Positions 1 to 9,354 of a stretch of 64,000 bases of DNA are shown here, piece after piece. Under the pieces are notes generated by a model. It made no database searches, was not told the DNA's origin, and was given only the letters and a program-made list of their open reading frames with translations. Position 1 is the first letter of the stretch; every line of letters starts with the position of its first letter. The DNA comes from Nephrocerus scutellatus. Lineage: Eukaryota > Arthropoda > Insecta > Diptera > Pipunculidae. A program made the translations under genes and the position numbers. The stretch lies in contig OX352765.1 in assembly GCA_947095585.1 (NCBI GenBank), positions 78,971,976 through 79,035,975 of the forward strand, given 5' to 3'.

Positions 1-209
1 GCGGCCCAAACCATCACCATCGGCGGCGCTTGGTTTCGAGTGGCAATCCGTTGGTCCAAATTTTCAGTAGAACGGCCGGGCAAGTAAATTCGGTCGTTTT
101 GCTTGTTCACATATTGCTCAATAACGAAGGGTGACTCATCGGAGAAAACCAAATTCGGCAAATCGCCACTTTCGTGCAAGCGTAACAACTCCTTTGCTCT
201 TTCCACTCT
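1..209 (-). pseudogene. Tc1/mariner-type transposase fragment, cut by the window edge
   Basis: The minus strand is open from 209 to the left edge; an in-frame stop at 213-215 lies upstream, so the amino-terminal part is missing or in another frame. The translation contains FSDESPFVIEQYVNKQND followed by LPGRSTENLDQR and, at the edge, PMVMVWAA. The FSDE block is the first catalytic aspartate region of Tc1/mariner transposases, and the VMVWA block normally follows about 40-50 residues later. It is clearly different from the DD41D mariner at 27093-28407. The rest of the catalytic core would lie left of the window, so completeness and subfamily cannot be judged. Confidence 0.75.
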
Positions 210-264
210 AACTTAGATTCTATAGATTCGATTAGATATAGATAAAGATTAGATTTTATAGGTA
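210..264. repeat. Short AT-rich simple repeat (TAGATT-like)
   Basis: Degenerate tandem TAGATTC/TAGATTA motifs lie between the transposase fragment and the first recognisable LINE sequence. No gene is seen here. Confidence 0.4.
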
Positions 265-939
265 GATTCTATATTGTTGTCATCCACTACTCCCCAGGAA
301 GTATATAACATCATTTGCCTTTTAAATAAAAGTAAGGGAGGTGGGCCATATAACATTCGTAATGTGGTTTTAAAGTGAAATGCTTTCAAATTCACTGTAA
401 TTCTGTGTAAAATATTCAATAAAATTTTAGAACCTGGTGAATTTCCCAAACAACTAAAAATTGCTAAGGTGATACCAATATTTAAAAGTGGTGATAAGAC
501 AGTTATTTTCAATTATAGACCCATTTCAACCTTGTCTGTTTTTGGTAAAATCATAGAAAAAATTATAAACAATCGTTTTAGGGACTTTCTAAACAAATCG
601 GAATTTTGATATGCCTATCAGAGCATGGTTTTAGGGAAGGAACGGGACATAACCTGGACGGGCACCTCTGGACATAACCAATCTAATTTACAATGCTTTC
701 GATCGGATGGAGTACGTTGACGACTTATTTCTTGGTCTCAAGATACCATTGATCACCAATTACTTCTGAATAAATAATATTGTTTTGGATATCGTGGAAT
801 CTCTTACAAATTAATCAGTAGTTACTTAAATAACCGACAATAGTACGTAATGATTGATGGGATTAGAAGCAATGAGCGTGACGTTAATTGTGGGGTTCCT
901 CAAGGTAGTATACTAGGACCACTACTGTTCTTAATATTC

Positions 940-1336
940 TGTAGTGTACATTATTGCATATCAGCAGCATTCCATTCTCACACTGATCATCATCATCGTT
1001 GATATTTATGCAAACGGCAATCGGACACCCCAGACAGCGACTCAATGGATCTTATGCTGAATCGACGATACTACATACTCTCGTACATACTCTACGTCGG
1101 ACGAGTGCATGGATAAGCACAAGGGACTGCGCCTGCCTGACGTTATGCTGACTTGACATTACACCGATTCATTCTTTACGTAGGCTGCGAGCACGGTAGC
1201 AAAACACAAGCGGCTGTGCCACCGAAAATATACAACATTTTAATCAGATTGAATAAAGCAACCGAAATAAAAAGATGTGTTCTTAATTCAGTCCAATTTG
1301 AGTTTTTTCTAGCAAGGAATATTTATTCGATTTTCA
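940..1336 (+). repeat. 5' LTR of the gypsy-like element
   Basis: This 397-bp direct repeat of 7337-7733 starts TG and ends CA. A polyadenylation-type AATAAA lies at 1252-1257. The short ORF 1153-1359 and its partner at 7550-7834 are LTR sequence and not genes. Confidence 0.95.
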
Positions 1337-1350
1337 TGGCGACCGTGACA
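1337..1350 (+). promoter_or_regulatory. Primer-binding site (tRNA-Arg type)
   Basis: TGGCGACCGTGACA starts directly after the CA end of the 5' LTR with no spacer. It begins with the TGG that pairs with a tRNA CCA end, and it matches the primer site known for 412/mdg1 elements, which use tRNA-Arg. It primes minus-strand DNA synthesis. Confidence 0.85.
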
Positions 1351-1617
1351 AAAGTTTAAGTTTAATTTAAATATTTGATCGATACAAAATATTTTGTATA
1401 AATATTTTATATACTCAACAACAACGGTTTTGGTGAATATAATAAAAAAAAAAAAAATCTTGATAAGCCTTTAATGGCAAGAAATTTTTTTTTCAACACA
1501 ACAACAAATATTTAAGCAGTGGCTTAGCCCTTACGAATTGTAAACTAAACTCGAAAATAAAAAACGGAATTAAAAGTGCATCAAACCGCGTCGCTCGTCC
1601 CCTCTGTCATAACCAAA

Positions 1618-1845
1618 ATGGGCGGTAAAACTTCAAAAAACGAAAAAGCCGACGCAAATGTAATAAACGAAGTTTCAATAAAAGAGCAGATTCAAATGCT
1701 GGACGTGCAACCCATAAACGTAATGTTATTAATCATTACTATAATATTATGTGCCAGTTTTGTTTTTAAATTATATAAAATAAATAATAATAATATAAAA
1801 AAGAGGTATTTGCAAAGGGCAGCCTCAGTAAACACAATTGCCTAA
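1618..1845 (+). CDS. Small putative myristoylated single-pass membrane protein upstream of gag
   Basis: This 75-residue ORF lies in the leader between the primer-binding site and gag. I chose the ATG at 1618 because it has a good context (A at -3, G at +4) and creates MGGKTS, an N-myristoylation consensus; the frame also runs upstream to 1576 but without an ATG. A hydrophobic segment covers residues 33-50 and is followed by a basic, asparagine-rich tail (residues 51-67, including KKR). The architecture of myristoylated short ectodomain, one membrane helix and polybasic tail is striking. The mdg1/412 group is known to carry short ORFs ahead of gag. Function is not shown by sequence. It could serve membrane targeting of particles or membrane remodelling, or the ORF could act as an upstream regulator of gag translation. 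A 70-bp A-rich spacer separates it from gag, so downstream initiation or reinitiation would be needed. Confidence 0.7.
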   Translation: MGGKTSKNEKADANVINEVSIKEQIQMLDVQPINVMLLIITIILCASFVFKLYKINNNNIKKRYLQRAASVNTIA

Positions 1846-1915
1846 AAAAAAAAAAAAAATTTTGCAATTTAAAGATATATAAATTTCGTGGCATGGTATA
1901 ACAATACTACTGTAA

Positions 1916-3094
1916 ATGGAGTCATGGATAGACATCCTTAAAAAATTAAAAATATACAAAGAAAATTTCACTAAATCCTATAAATCTGTTTATAGGAAAC
2001 AAAACGTTTCAGAAGAAACATTTAAAAAACACTATAAAACATTGTTAAAAAATTATAACCAGGTAAAACATTTAATTGATTTAATTGATTTAAATAAAAA
2101 TAATTTTACATTTACAGAAAATTTGGAATCTATTAATATAATAAAAGGTTATAAACAAAAATTTAGGCAGTTATTAAGACTAAGAAAATTAAGAATAAAA
2201 CAAGAATTTGATAGCACTGACGAAAGCATAGATTCAGAAAAAGAAGTAGATACAGACATAGAATCAAAGACATTGACGAAACACGACAACATGTCTCAGA
2301 CTGTAGTAGAATTTTTAAATACGGCATCCAAAATCATACCCGATTTTGATGGCTCTGTTGAAAATGTACAAAGTTTTATTGACGCAATAGACCTAGTAAA
2401 ATCAATCACGGGCACACATGAGGCCGTAGCTGTCTCATTAGTAAAAACCAAACTAAAGGGATCCGCTAGAAATCTAATCACAAATGAGTCAACACTTTTC
2501 TCTATAAAAGAAAAAATTAAAGGGTCAGTGAAAGGTGAGTCTGTGCAAGTATTAGTTGCTAAGCTGATGAATATTCAGCAGCGCAATAAGACAGCTAATC
2601 AGTATACTAAAGAGGTTGAACAACTGACAAAATCACTACAAGGTGCTTATATATCAGACGGTTTGACCGCAGAACAGGCCGAAAAATATTCAACTGAGCA
2701 GGCAGTTAATGCAATGACTCAGAACTGTTCAATTGAAAAGGTAAAATTGATAATGGAGGCAGGACAATTTAAAAATATGAACGAAGTTGTCTCCAAATTT
2801 ACAACCAGTTGCACGAAGGCTACTGGACAAACCGTAACGGTATTGTTCTATAGACGTCCAAATAATGGACAATCTCGCGGATATCTTCGTGGTAACTACC
2901 GTGGTCGTAGAAAACTTGGTAATTTCAATCGTAATAGTTACAACAACAATTACGCCAATAATAGACAGAATATCAATTACAGAAGAAACGGACACAGAGA
3001 CTATAATAACGGCAACCGATCTCAAAATGTGCGTGTCACTGCACAAGTAGATCAAGATTCGGAAAACTCGAATCTCCCCTTGGGAAATCAATAA
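1916..3094 (+). CDS. gag: Gag polyprotein of the mdg1/412-like element
   Basis: This 392-residue structural protein is expected to form the virus-like particle and bind the RNA genome in the cytoplasm. The ATG at 1916 has A at -3 and G at +4. Residues 1-100 are highly charged and lysine-rich, with a probable helical or coiled region. The capsid-like core begins near residue 125 (SQTVVEFLNTASKIIPDFDG) and continues through KTKLKGSARNLI, typical of mdg1-type Gag. No CCHC zinc knuckle is visible. Instead the C-terminus (about residues 310-380) is rich in Arg, Asn and Gly (RGYLRGNYRGRRK, then NNNY/NYRRNGH), which probably replaces the knuckle for nucleic-acid binding. The stop at 3092 follows a candidate slippery site at 3082. 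The pol frame is already open from 3010, giving an 85-nt overlap. Confidence 0.9.
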   Translation: MESWIDILKKLKIYKENFTKSYKSVYRKQNVSEETFKKHYKTLLKNYNQVKHLIDLIDLNKNNFTFTENLESINIIKGYKQKFRQLLRLRKLRIKQEFDSTDESIDSEKEVDTDIESKTLTKHDNMSQTVVEFLNTASKIIPDFDGSVENVQSFIDAIDLVKSITGTHEAVAVSLVKTKLKGSARNLITNESTLFSIKEKIKGSVKGESVQVLVAKLMNIQQRNKTANQYTKEVEQLTKSLQGAYISDGLTAEQAEKYSTEQAVNAMTQNCSIEKVKLIMEAGQFKNMNEVVSKFTTSCTKATGQTVTVLFYRRPNNGQSRGYLRGNYRGRRKLGNFNRNSYNNNYANNRQNINYRRNGHRDYNNGNRSQNVRVTAQVDQDSENSNLPLGNQ

Positions 3095-6000
3095 ATCGCA
3101 ATAGTAAAGTATACAATCTAAATTTGAGTCTTAGCATATTTGTTAAAGCTTACAACAATAATTCGAATAATCCTCTTCATCTCTTAGTTGACACGGGTGC
3201 AGACATATCATTATTAAAACAGTTTAATAATGAATATAATTCTTTAAATACATGGCATACCACAACAATTAGTGGCATAGGGAAAGGCACGATACAATCA
3301 CTAGGATCAATAGACTTGGACCTTAGAGTTAATAAATTTTTGATACCTCATGAATTTCACGTGGTACACGAAACTTTTCCAATTCCCTGCGATGGAATAC
3401 TAGGTATGGACTTTATTAAAAGGTATAATTGTTTACTAGATTTCACTAAAGAAAATAGTTTGTTCATACTTAGACCAGACAATTTTTACACTTGTATTCA
3501 AATGCCAATAGCCTACTCAAATATACATAATAGTATAATATTGCCAGCACGATCTGAGGTAATTAGACGTGTCCACATTAAATCAAACGAAGATGAAGTA
3601 TTGGTTTTCAACCAAGAACCACACCCAGGAATTATAATAGCTAGTACTATAGTAAATAGTAAAAATGCATATATTCGCATCTTAAACACCACTACAGAAA
3701 ATAAAATATTCAATAGTAACAATATTAAAACAGAAAGTCTCACCAGTTACAATGTAGTCAACTTAACACAAAATCAAAATCACAGAACTGAAGAAATCCT
3801 TTCAAAATTAAATCAGAATTTTCCTGATCAATTTAAAGAAGAATTAAACAAATTATGCACTAGTTACAGCGATGTTTTCGGACTAGAAACCGAAACAATC
3901 ACATCAAATAATTTTTATAAACAAAAAATAAGACTCAAAGATGAAGAACCAGTATACATTAAAAATTATAGAATTCCCCATACACACAAGACAGAGATAG
4001 ATAAACAGGTCAAGAAATTAGTTACTGATGGCATAGTGGAACCATCAATTTCGGAGTATAATAGCCCACTACTTTTAGTACCAAAAAAAGTATTACCTAA
4101 TTCCAATGAAAAACGATGGCGTTTAGTAGTTGACTACCGCCAAATAAATAAAAAAATAATTGCGGATAAATTCCCACTTCCAAGAATAGAAGATATTCTT
4201 GATCAATTAGGTCGCGCAAAATACTTCTCATGTCTCGACCTAATGTCTGGCTTTCATCAGATTGAACTTGATGAAAAGTCAAGAAATATAACTTCGTTTT
4301 CAACAAACAATGGCTCATATCGTTTTAAAAGACTTCCATACGGACTTAAAATAGCGCCAAATTCATTTCAGCGCATGATGACACTTGCATTTTCTGGCTT
4401 AGAGCCAACACAAGCCTTCTTATACATGGATGACTTGGTTGTAATAGGATGTTCTGAAAAACACATGCTAAAAAATTTGACGAAAGTCTTCGAGTTATGC
4501 CGGAAATATAACCTAAAATTACATCCTGAAAAGTGTTCATTCTTTATGCATGAAGTCACTTATCTTGGGCATAAGTGCACAGATAAGGGCATATTACCAG
4601 ATGATAAAAAATACGAAGCTATAAAAAATTATCCGGTACCCACGGATGCAGACAGCGCTAGGAGATTTGTTGCATTTTGCAACTACTATAGAAGATTTAT
4701 TAGAAACTTCTCATACTATTCGCGGCATATAACACAACTTTGCAAAAAGAATTTTCCATTTCAATGGACAAACGAATGCAATGAAGCATTCAATCATCTG
4801 AAAAAGAAACTAATGAGCCCGACATTATTACAATATCCCGATTTTGAAAAAGAGTTTTGTATTACCACAGATGCTAGTAAATATGCTTGTGGTGCAGTAC
4901 TCAGTCAAGAGTACAATGGCGTACAACTTCCAGTTGCATTCGCCTCAAAGACCTTTACACAGGGAGAAAGTAATAAATCAACAACTGAACAAGAACTGAC
5001 AGCAATACATTGGGCAATTCTCCATTTTAGACCATATATATATGGAAAACATTTCCTGGTCAAAACAGACCATAGGCCATTATCATACTTATTCTCGATG
5101 AAGAATCCTAGCTCCAAGCTGACCAGAATGAGGCTAGATTTGGAAGAGTATGACTTTACTGTCGAATATCTCAAGGGGAAACAAAATCAAGTTGCTGATG
5201 CTCTCTCTCGTATAACTATCAATGAACTTAAAGAGCAAAATATAAAAATAAACACAATTTATAAAGTGACAACACGATCAGTAACTCAGCAAAATAGGCA
5301 GACTTGTGCAATTAAGAATTCATTTGAATCAAATAAAATAAAAAATAAAGAAAAGCCCAACGTTTATGAAGTCATTAAATATAATGACGTTAAAAAATTC
5401 GTAAAATTAAAATTGTCTTCCAATAAATGCTTCTTGAAGCAAGGGAAAACAGTATTAAAACGGATAAAGGTTGATGATTTATACATTAATGGGAAATTTG
5501 ACCTAAATCAGTTTTTCCAAAGGCTTGAAAAGGAGGCCGGTGTACTCAAAATAAATCAACTACAAATGGTACCTAGCGAACAAATTTTCGAATTTGTCTC
5601 ACCACAATTATTTAAAGAAATGGGCAATAATGTATTAAAACATTTGAAAGTAGCGCTACTACCAAAGGTTACCATTATAAACGATAAAAGAGAAATTGCA
5701 GCCATTTTGTTGAGATACCATGATGACCCAGCAGAAGGAGGTCATACTGGCATTACCCGTACGTACGGAAAGATTAAAAGACATTTTTATTGGAAAAAAA
5801 TGAAACAAGACATAACAAAATACATAAAAGCATGCAAACAATGCCAACTGGCAAAAACAACTAAACATACCAAAACACCAATGATCATAACACCAACACC
5901 TCCATCAGCTTTCGACATTGTATTGGTGGACACCATTGGTCCATTTCCAAAATCAGAAAACGGCAATGAGTATGCCATCACATTAATATGTGACCTTACA

Positions 6001-6735
6001 AAATATCTTGTAACCGTACCAATAACAAACAAAAGTTCAAAAACAGTTGCAAAGGCCATATTTGAATCTCATATACTAACCTACGGTCCAATGAAGACGT
6101 TCATTACGGACATGGGTACTGAATATAAAAATTCAATTATTAATGACTTATGTAAATACCTTAAAATAGAGAATATCACCTCAACAGCCCATCATCATCA
6201 AACCCTTGGGACTGTAGAACGCAGTCACCGTACTTTTAACGAGTATATACGTTCTTATATATCTGTTGACAAAAATGACTGGGATGTTTGGCTAAAGTAC
6301 TTCACGTACTGTTTTAATACAACTCCCTCAATAGTACACGAATATTGTCCTTATGAATTAGTCTTTGGAAGAATCCCCAATGGATTTAAAGTTTTCAACA
6401 CTATATACGACATAAAACCACTATATAACGTAGATGACTATTCAAAAGAAGTAAGGTATAGATTAAAAATAGCGTTCAATAGAGCAAGACTAATGCTCGA
6501 GCGGGCAAAATTAAAACAAAAAGAGGTATACGACAGACAAAGTAGAGAAATACAGCTAAAAATAGGTGACCAAGTACTTCTTAAAAACGAAGTAGGACAC
6601 AAATTAGAAAATAGATACTTAGGGCCTTTTACGGTAGTAGAATTAAAAAATAATAATAACGTGACAATAGAAGACAATAAGAAGAAAAAGGCACAAACAG
6701 TGCACAGAGATAGGTTAAAACATTACGTACTATAA
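3010..6735 (+). CDS. pol: Pol polyprotein: protease, reverse transcriptase, RNase H, integrase
   Basis: The frame is open from 3010, and the segment after the predicted frameshift gives about 1,215 residues. Residue numbers here count from the codon at 3124. The aspartic protease has DTGA at 23-26 and GILGMDF near 93. Reverse transcriptase starts near 265 with SPLLLVPKK, then LPYGLKIAPNSF and the catalytic YMDD at 434-437. RNase H has TTDAS (Asp 583), TTEQEL and KTDHRPL (Asp 649). Integrase has a zinc-binding region (His 874, Cys 904, Cys 907), then catalytic Asp 936, Asp 996 and Glu 1032, which is a DD35E spacing. The C-terminus has a GPY/F-type module (NRYLGPFTVVE) and no chromodomain. No stop or frameshift interrupts it. 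It should be made as a Gag-Pol fusion and cleaved by its own protease. Confidence 0.93.
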   Translation, partial: RQPISKCACHCTSRSRFGKLESPLGKSINRNSKVYNLNLSLSIFVKAYNNNSNNPLHLLVDTGADISLLKQFNNEYNSLNTWHTTTISGIGKGTIQSLGSIDLDLRVNKFLIPHEFHVVHETFPIPCDGILGMDFIKRYNCLLDFTKENSLFILRPDNFYTCIQMPIAYSNIHNSIILPARSEVIRRVHIKSNEDEVLVFNQEPHPGIIIASTIVNSKNAYIRILNTTTENKIFNSNNIKTESLTSYNVVNLTQNQNHRTEEILSKLNQNFPDQFKEELNKLCTSYSDVFGLETETITSNNFYKQKIRLKDEEPVYIKNYRIPHTHKTEIDKQVKKLVTDGIVEPSISEYNSPLLLVPKKVLPNSNEKRWRLVVDYRQINKKIIADKFPLPRIEDILDQLGRAKYFSCLDLMSGFHQIELDEKSRNITSFSTNNGSYRFKRLPYGLKIAPNSFQRMMTLAFSGLEPTQAFLYMDDLVVIGCSEKHMLKNLTKVFELCRKYNLKLHPEKCSFFMHEVTYLGHKCTDKGILPDDKKYEAIKNYPVPTDADSARRFVAFCNYYRRFIRNFSYYSRHITQLCKKNFPFQWTNECNEAFNHLKKKLMSPTLLQYPDFEKEFCITTDASKYACGAVLSQEYNGVQLPVAFASKTFTQGESNKSTTEQELTAIHWAILHFRPYIYGKHFLVKTDHRPLSYLFSMKNPSSKLTRMRLDLEEYDFTVEYLKGKQNQVADALSRITINELKEQNIKINTIYKVTTRSVTQQNRQTCAIKNSFESNKIKNKEKPNVYEVIKYNDVKKFVKLKLSSNKCFLKQGKTVLKRIKVDDLYINGKFDLNQFFQRLEKEAGVLKINQLQMVPSEQIFEFVSPQLFKEMGNNVLKHLKVALLPKVTIINDKREIAAILLRYHDDPAEGGHTGITRTYGKIKRHFYWKKMKQDITKYIKACKQCQLAKTTKHTKTPMIITPTPPSAFDIVLVDTIGPFPKSENGNEYAITLICDLTKYLVTVPITNKSSKTVAKAIFESHILTYGPMKTFITDMGTEYKNSIINDLCKYLKIENITSTAHHHQTLGTVERSHRTFNEYIRSYISVDKNDWDVWLKYFTYCFNTTPSIVHEYCPYELVFGRIPNGFKVFNTIYDIKPLYNVDDYSKEVRYRLKIAFNRARLMLERAKLKQKEVYDRQSREIQLKIGDQVLLKNEVGHKLENRYLGPFTVVELKNNNNVTIEDNKKKKAQTVHRDRLKHYVL
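3082..3088 (+). promoter_or_regulatory. Candidate -1 ribosomal frameshift site G GGA AAT
   Basis: Read in the gag frame the bases are G GGA AAT, a perfect X XXY YYZ heptamer. The gag stop TAA is at 3092-3094, two codons later. A -1 shift here enters the pol frame, which is open from 3010 to 6735 and has no ATG of its own near its start. I could not fold the downstream RNA to look for the usual pseudoknot or stem. Confidence 0.65.
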
Positions 6736-7150
6736 GAAGAATCCTTTAGCGTAAATAAAAATATATAGTTATTAAGAATGAAAATACGATTAAAATAATC
6801 CTTTTTTATAAAATAATCCTTAAGCATAATCAAAAATATATATGTAGTTATTAAGAATTAAAATACAATTAAAATAATCCTTTTATATAAAATAATCCTT
6901 TAGCATAATCAAAAATATATATTTAGTTATTAAGAATTAAACTTCAATTAAAATAATCTTTTTATATAAAATAATCCTTTAGCATAATCAAAAAAATATA
7001 GTTATTAAGAATTAAAATACAATTAAAATAATCCTTTTATATAAAATAATCCTTTTGCGTAATTAAAAATATATAGTTATTAAGAACGAAAATACAATTC
7101 AAATAATCCTTTAGCGTAAATAAAAATGTAAAGTTAATATGAATGAAAAT
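6736..7150 (+). repeat. Tandem repeat (about 77 bp) between pol and the 3' LTR
   Basis: The motif AATCCTTTAGCATAATC recurs at 6740, 6815, 6894, 6973, 7048 and 7105, giving a unit of 75-79 bp that shortens to 57 bp at the end. Each unit is very AT-rich and has no ORF. It occupies the place where an env gene lies in errantiviruses. 7150-7320 is A-rich single-copy sequence. Confidence 0.85.
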
Positions 7151-7323
7151 AAAATTATAAAAAAAAAAAATTTAGTAAATAGAAACAAAAAAAAAAAAAC
7201 AAAAAAATTTAAGTATGATTTAAAACCATTTAATATACCATATTCAAAAAAAAAATAAATAAACAAAAAAAATCTGGTTACAATAAAATATCTTAAGAAT
7301 AATTTCATAAATTCCATTATTCC

Positions 7324-7336
7324 AAAAAAACGGAGA
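7324..7336 (+). promoter_or_regulatory. Polypurine tract
   Basis: A purine-rich run (A7 then CGGAGA) ends exactly at the TG of the 3' LTR. It primes plus-strand DNA synthesis. It contains one C, which is tolerated in this group. Confidence 0.8.
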
Positions 7337-7733
7337 TGTAGTGTACATTATTGCATGTCAGCAGCATTCCATTCTCACACTGATCATCATCATCGTTGAT
7401 ATTTATGCAAACGGCAATCGGACACCCCAGACAGCGACTCAATGGATCTTATGCTGAATCGACGATACTACATACTCTCGTACATACTCTACGTCGGACG
7501 AGTGCATGGATAAGCACAAGGGACTGCGCCTGCCTGACGTTATGCTGACTTGACATTACACCGATTCATTCTTTACGTAGGCTGCGAGCACGGTAGCAAA
7601 ACACAAGCGGCTGTGCCACCGAAAATATACAACATTTTAATCAGATTGAATAAAGCAACCGAAATAAAAAGATGTGTTCTTAATTCAGTCCAATTTGAGT
7701 TTTTTCTAGCAAGGAATATTTATTCGATTTTCA
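7337..7733 (+). repeat. 3' LTR of the gypsy-like element
   Basis: 397 bp, matching 940-1336 with a single visible difference near position 21. It ends TTTCA and is followed by the ATTC target duplication at 7734-7737. Confidence 0.95.
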
Positions 7734-8328
7734 ATTCATCAATGACATTTCATTTCTGCCCGTGGTTGGACAAATTAATATGTTTGCGGATGATACTGCA
7801 GTTATCTACGAAACAAATGATCCTTCTGTTATAATTAATAATATGGAACAAAACATGAGTATTTTACTTGAACATTTCAAGTCTAATATGATTTCTTTGA
7901 ATCTAGCAAAAACCAAATTCATAATTTTTCATTCTCCACATAAACCAATAATAGTAATAAATAACGTCGTAGTGAATCGAGTTGAAAATTTTAAATACCT
8001 AGGAGTAATATTCGATTCCCGTATGGCATGGGATGAACACATTGCCACACTTTGGTTGGACTTGTAAAAAGACTCTCATATTATGTACCTAAATATGTAC
8101 TAAGGTTAATGTATTATGCATTTATTCATCCCAGAATTCTCTACGTAATTGTTGTGTATGGTACTGCTAGTTACACTAAATAAAAGAAAGTTCAATCTTT
8201 GCATAACAAAAGTTTAAAAGCTATTTCGAGTCTGCCAGCACGTTTTCCTATGCTGAGTTTATTTGAAACTGAATCCAACGGCATTTTACCAATAGGTGCC
8301 TTTCACGACAACCAAGTAAGATAGTAAA

Positions 8329-9354
8329 GCGAGCTTCTCAGCTCGCCATATGAATAGTTGTAATTCAGCCTAAAGACAGAATTTTCTTGAAAGGGTTTTC
8401 TTTAAGAAAAACATTTTTTTTCTCCTAACCCCTATGAATAAAAAAAAACTCAAAATTAAACAAATTGCAAGCTGAGCGCTTAACAATTGTTTTAAAATAA
8501 GTCCCATAAAAATTCTGACCTGTAGATGTGTGCGTGCATGATACGCGTCACGTCAAAAATTGACACACGCCACACGCGACACGTGACATACGTCAAGTCA
8601 TCGCTAGCCAAGTTTTAAAACAAGTATTTAAAAAAAATACACGCGCCACACGCGACGTCCGACACATGACACTCATCACGTCATTGCCAGCCAAGTTTTA
8701 AAACAAGTATTTAAAAAAAAAATTTCACGCGCTACACGCGACACGTACCACGCGTCAAGTCATCGCAAGTCAAGTTTAAAAACAAGTACCTGTTTAAAAA
8801 AAAATTGACACGCGCCACACGTGACGCGCGACATGCGTCACGTCATCGCGAGCCAAGTTTTAAAAGATGTATTAAAAAAAATAAACACGCGCCACACGCG
8901 ACGTGCTACACTTGACACGCGTCACGTCATAGCAAGCCAAATTGTAAAACCACTATTTAAAAAAATTACGCGCGCCACACGTGACACGCGTCAAGTCATT
9001 GCAAATCAAGTTTTAAAACAATTTTTAAAAAAAAAAAAATTACACGCGCCACAGGCGACGCGCGACATGTGTCACGTCATCGTAAGCCGAGTTTTAAGAA
9101 AGTATTTTTTTTTAAAAAATTACACGCGCCACACGCGCTACACGCGATGTGCCACACGCGACATGTGTCACGTCATCGCAAGCTGAGTATTAAAAAAATT
9201 TAAAAAAAAAAAAACTTACACGCGCCACACGCGATGTGCGAAACGTGTCACGTCATCGCAAGCCGAGTTCCACGTGTGGCGCGTGTCAATTTTTTTTTTA
9301 AACAGGTACTTGTTTTCTTGTCCTCTGATTATGAGCTTCGCCCTTCAGGCTCGC
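8329..9354 (+). mobile_element. Short non-autonomous element carrying a minisatellite, inserted in the LINE
   Basis: The LINE protein-coding sequence stops near 8320 and resumes near 9360, so this block is an insertion. It begins with a hairpin, GCGAGC (8329-8334) pairing with GCTCGC (8341-8346), and ends with GCTCGC (9349-9354), so the tips are also inverted. A second copy of the family lies in reverse at 31175-31475. It shares the left 200 bp and the right 35 bp but has no tandem array, so the core family is about 300 bp and the array is internal expansion. No ORF codes for a recognisable protein. Terminal hairpins recall Helitron-like elements, but the order and target are not typical. Class is undetermined. 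Confidence 0.6.
8540..9290 (+). repeat. ACGCG-rich minisatellite, about 9 units of 70-95 bp
   Basis: The core GTCATCGCAAGCC recurs near 8598, 8691, 8759, 8843, 8927, 8996, 9077, 9173 and 9254. Each unit has a CpG-rich half (CACGCGCCACACGCGAC type) and an A-rich half (TTTTAAAACAAG then an A run). A 42-bp stretch at 8783-8824 is repeated in inverted orientation at 9271-9312. Peptides predicted here are repeat artefacts. Confidence 0.85.

Larger units (their letters stand above)
940..7733 (+). mobile_element. Complete mdg1/412-like Ty3/gypsy LTR retrotransposon
   Basis: A 6,794-bp element is bounded by two 397-bp LTRs that start TGTAG and end TTTCA. It is flanked by the 4-bp target duplication ATTC (936-939 and 7734-7737). 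In order it holds a tRNA-Arg-type primer-binding site, a small membrane-protein ORF, gag, pol in the -1 frame, an AT-rich tandem repeat region and a polypurine tract. All three ORFs are open. The two LTRs differ at one position by eye (A at 960, G at the matching 3' position). No envelope ORF follows pol. Gene order, primer type and protein motifs place it near the mdg1/412 group of insect Metaviridae. It sits inside the palm domain of an older LINE. Near-identical LTRs and intact frames suggest a recent, possibly still competent insertion. Confidence 0.95.

Noticed and set aside
1153..1359. 68-codon ORF repeated at 7550-7834
   Set aside because: Lies in the LTRs; the two copies exist only because the LTR is duplicated.
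2729..3091. Minus-strand ORF of 120 codons
   Set aside because: Antisense shadow of the gag C-terminus; valine/isoleucine-rich because gag is Asn/Arg-rich there.
6736..7336. env gene of an errantivirus
   Set aside because: No ORF of useful length; the space is AT-rich tandem repeat.
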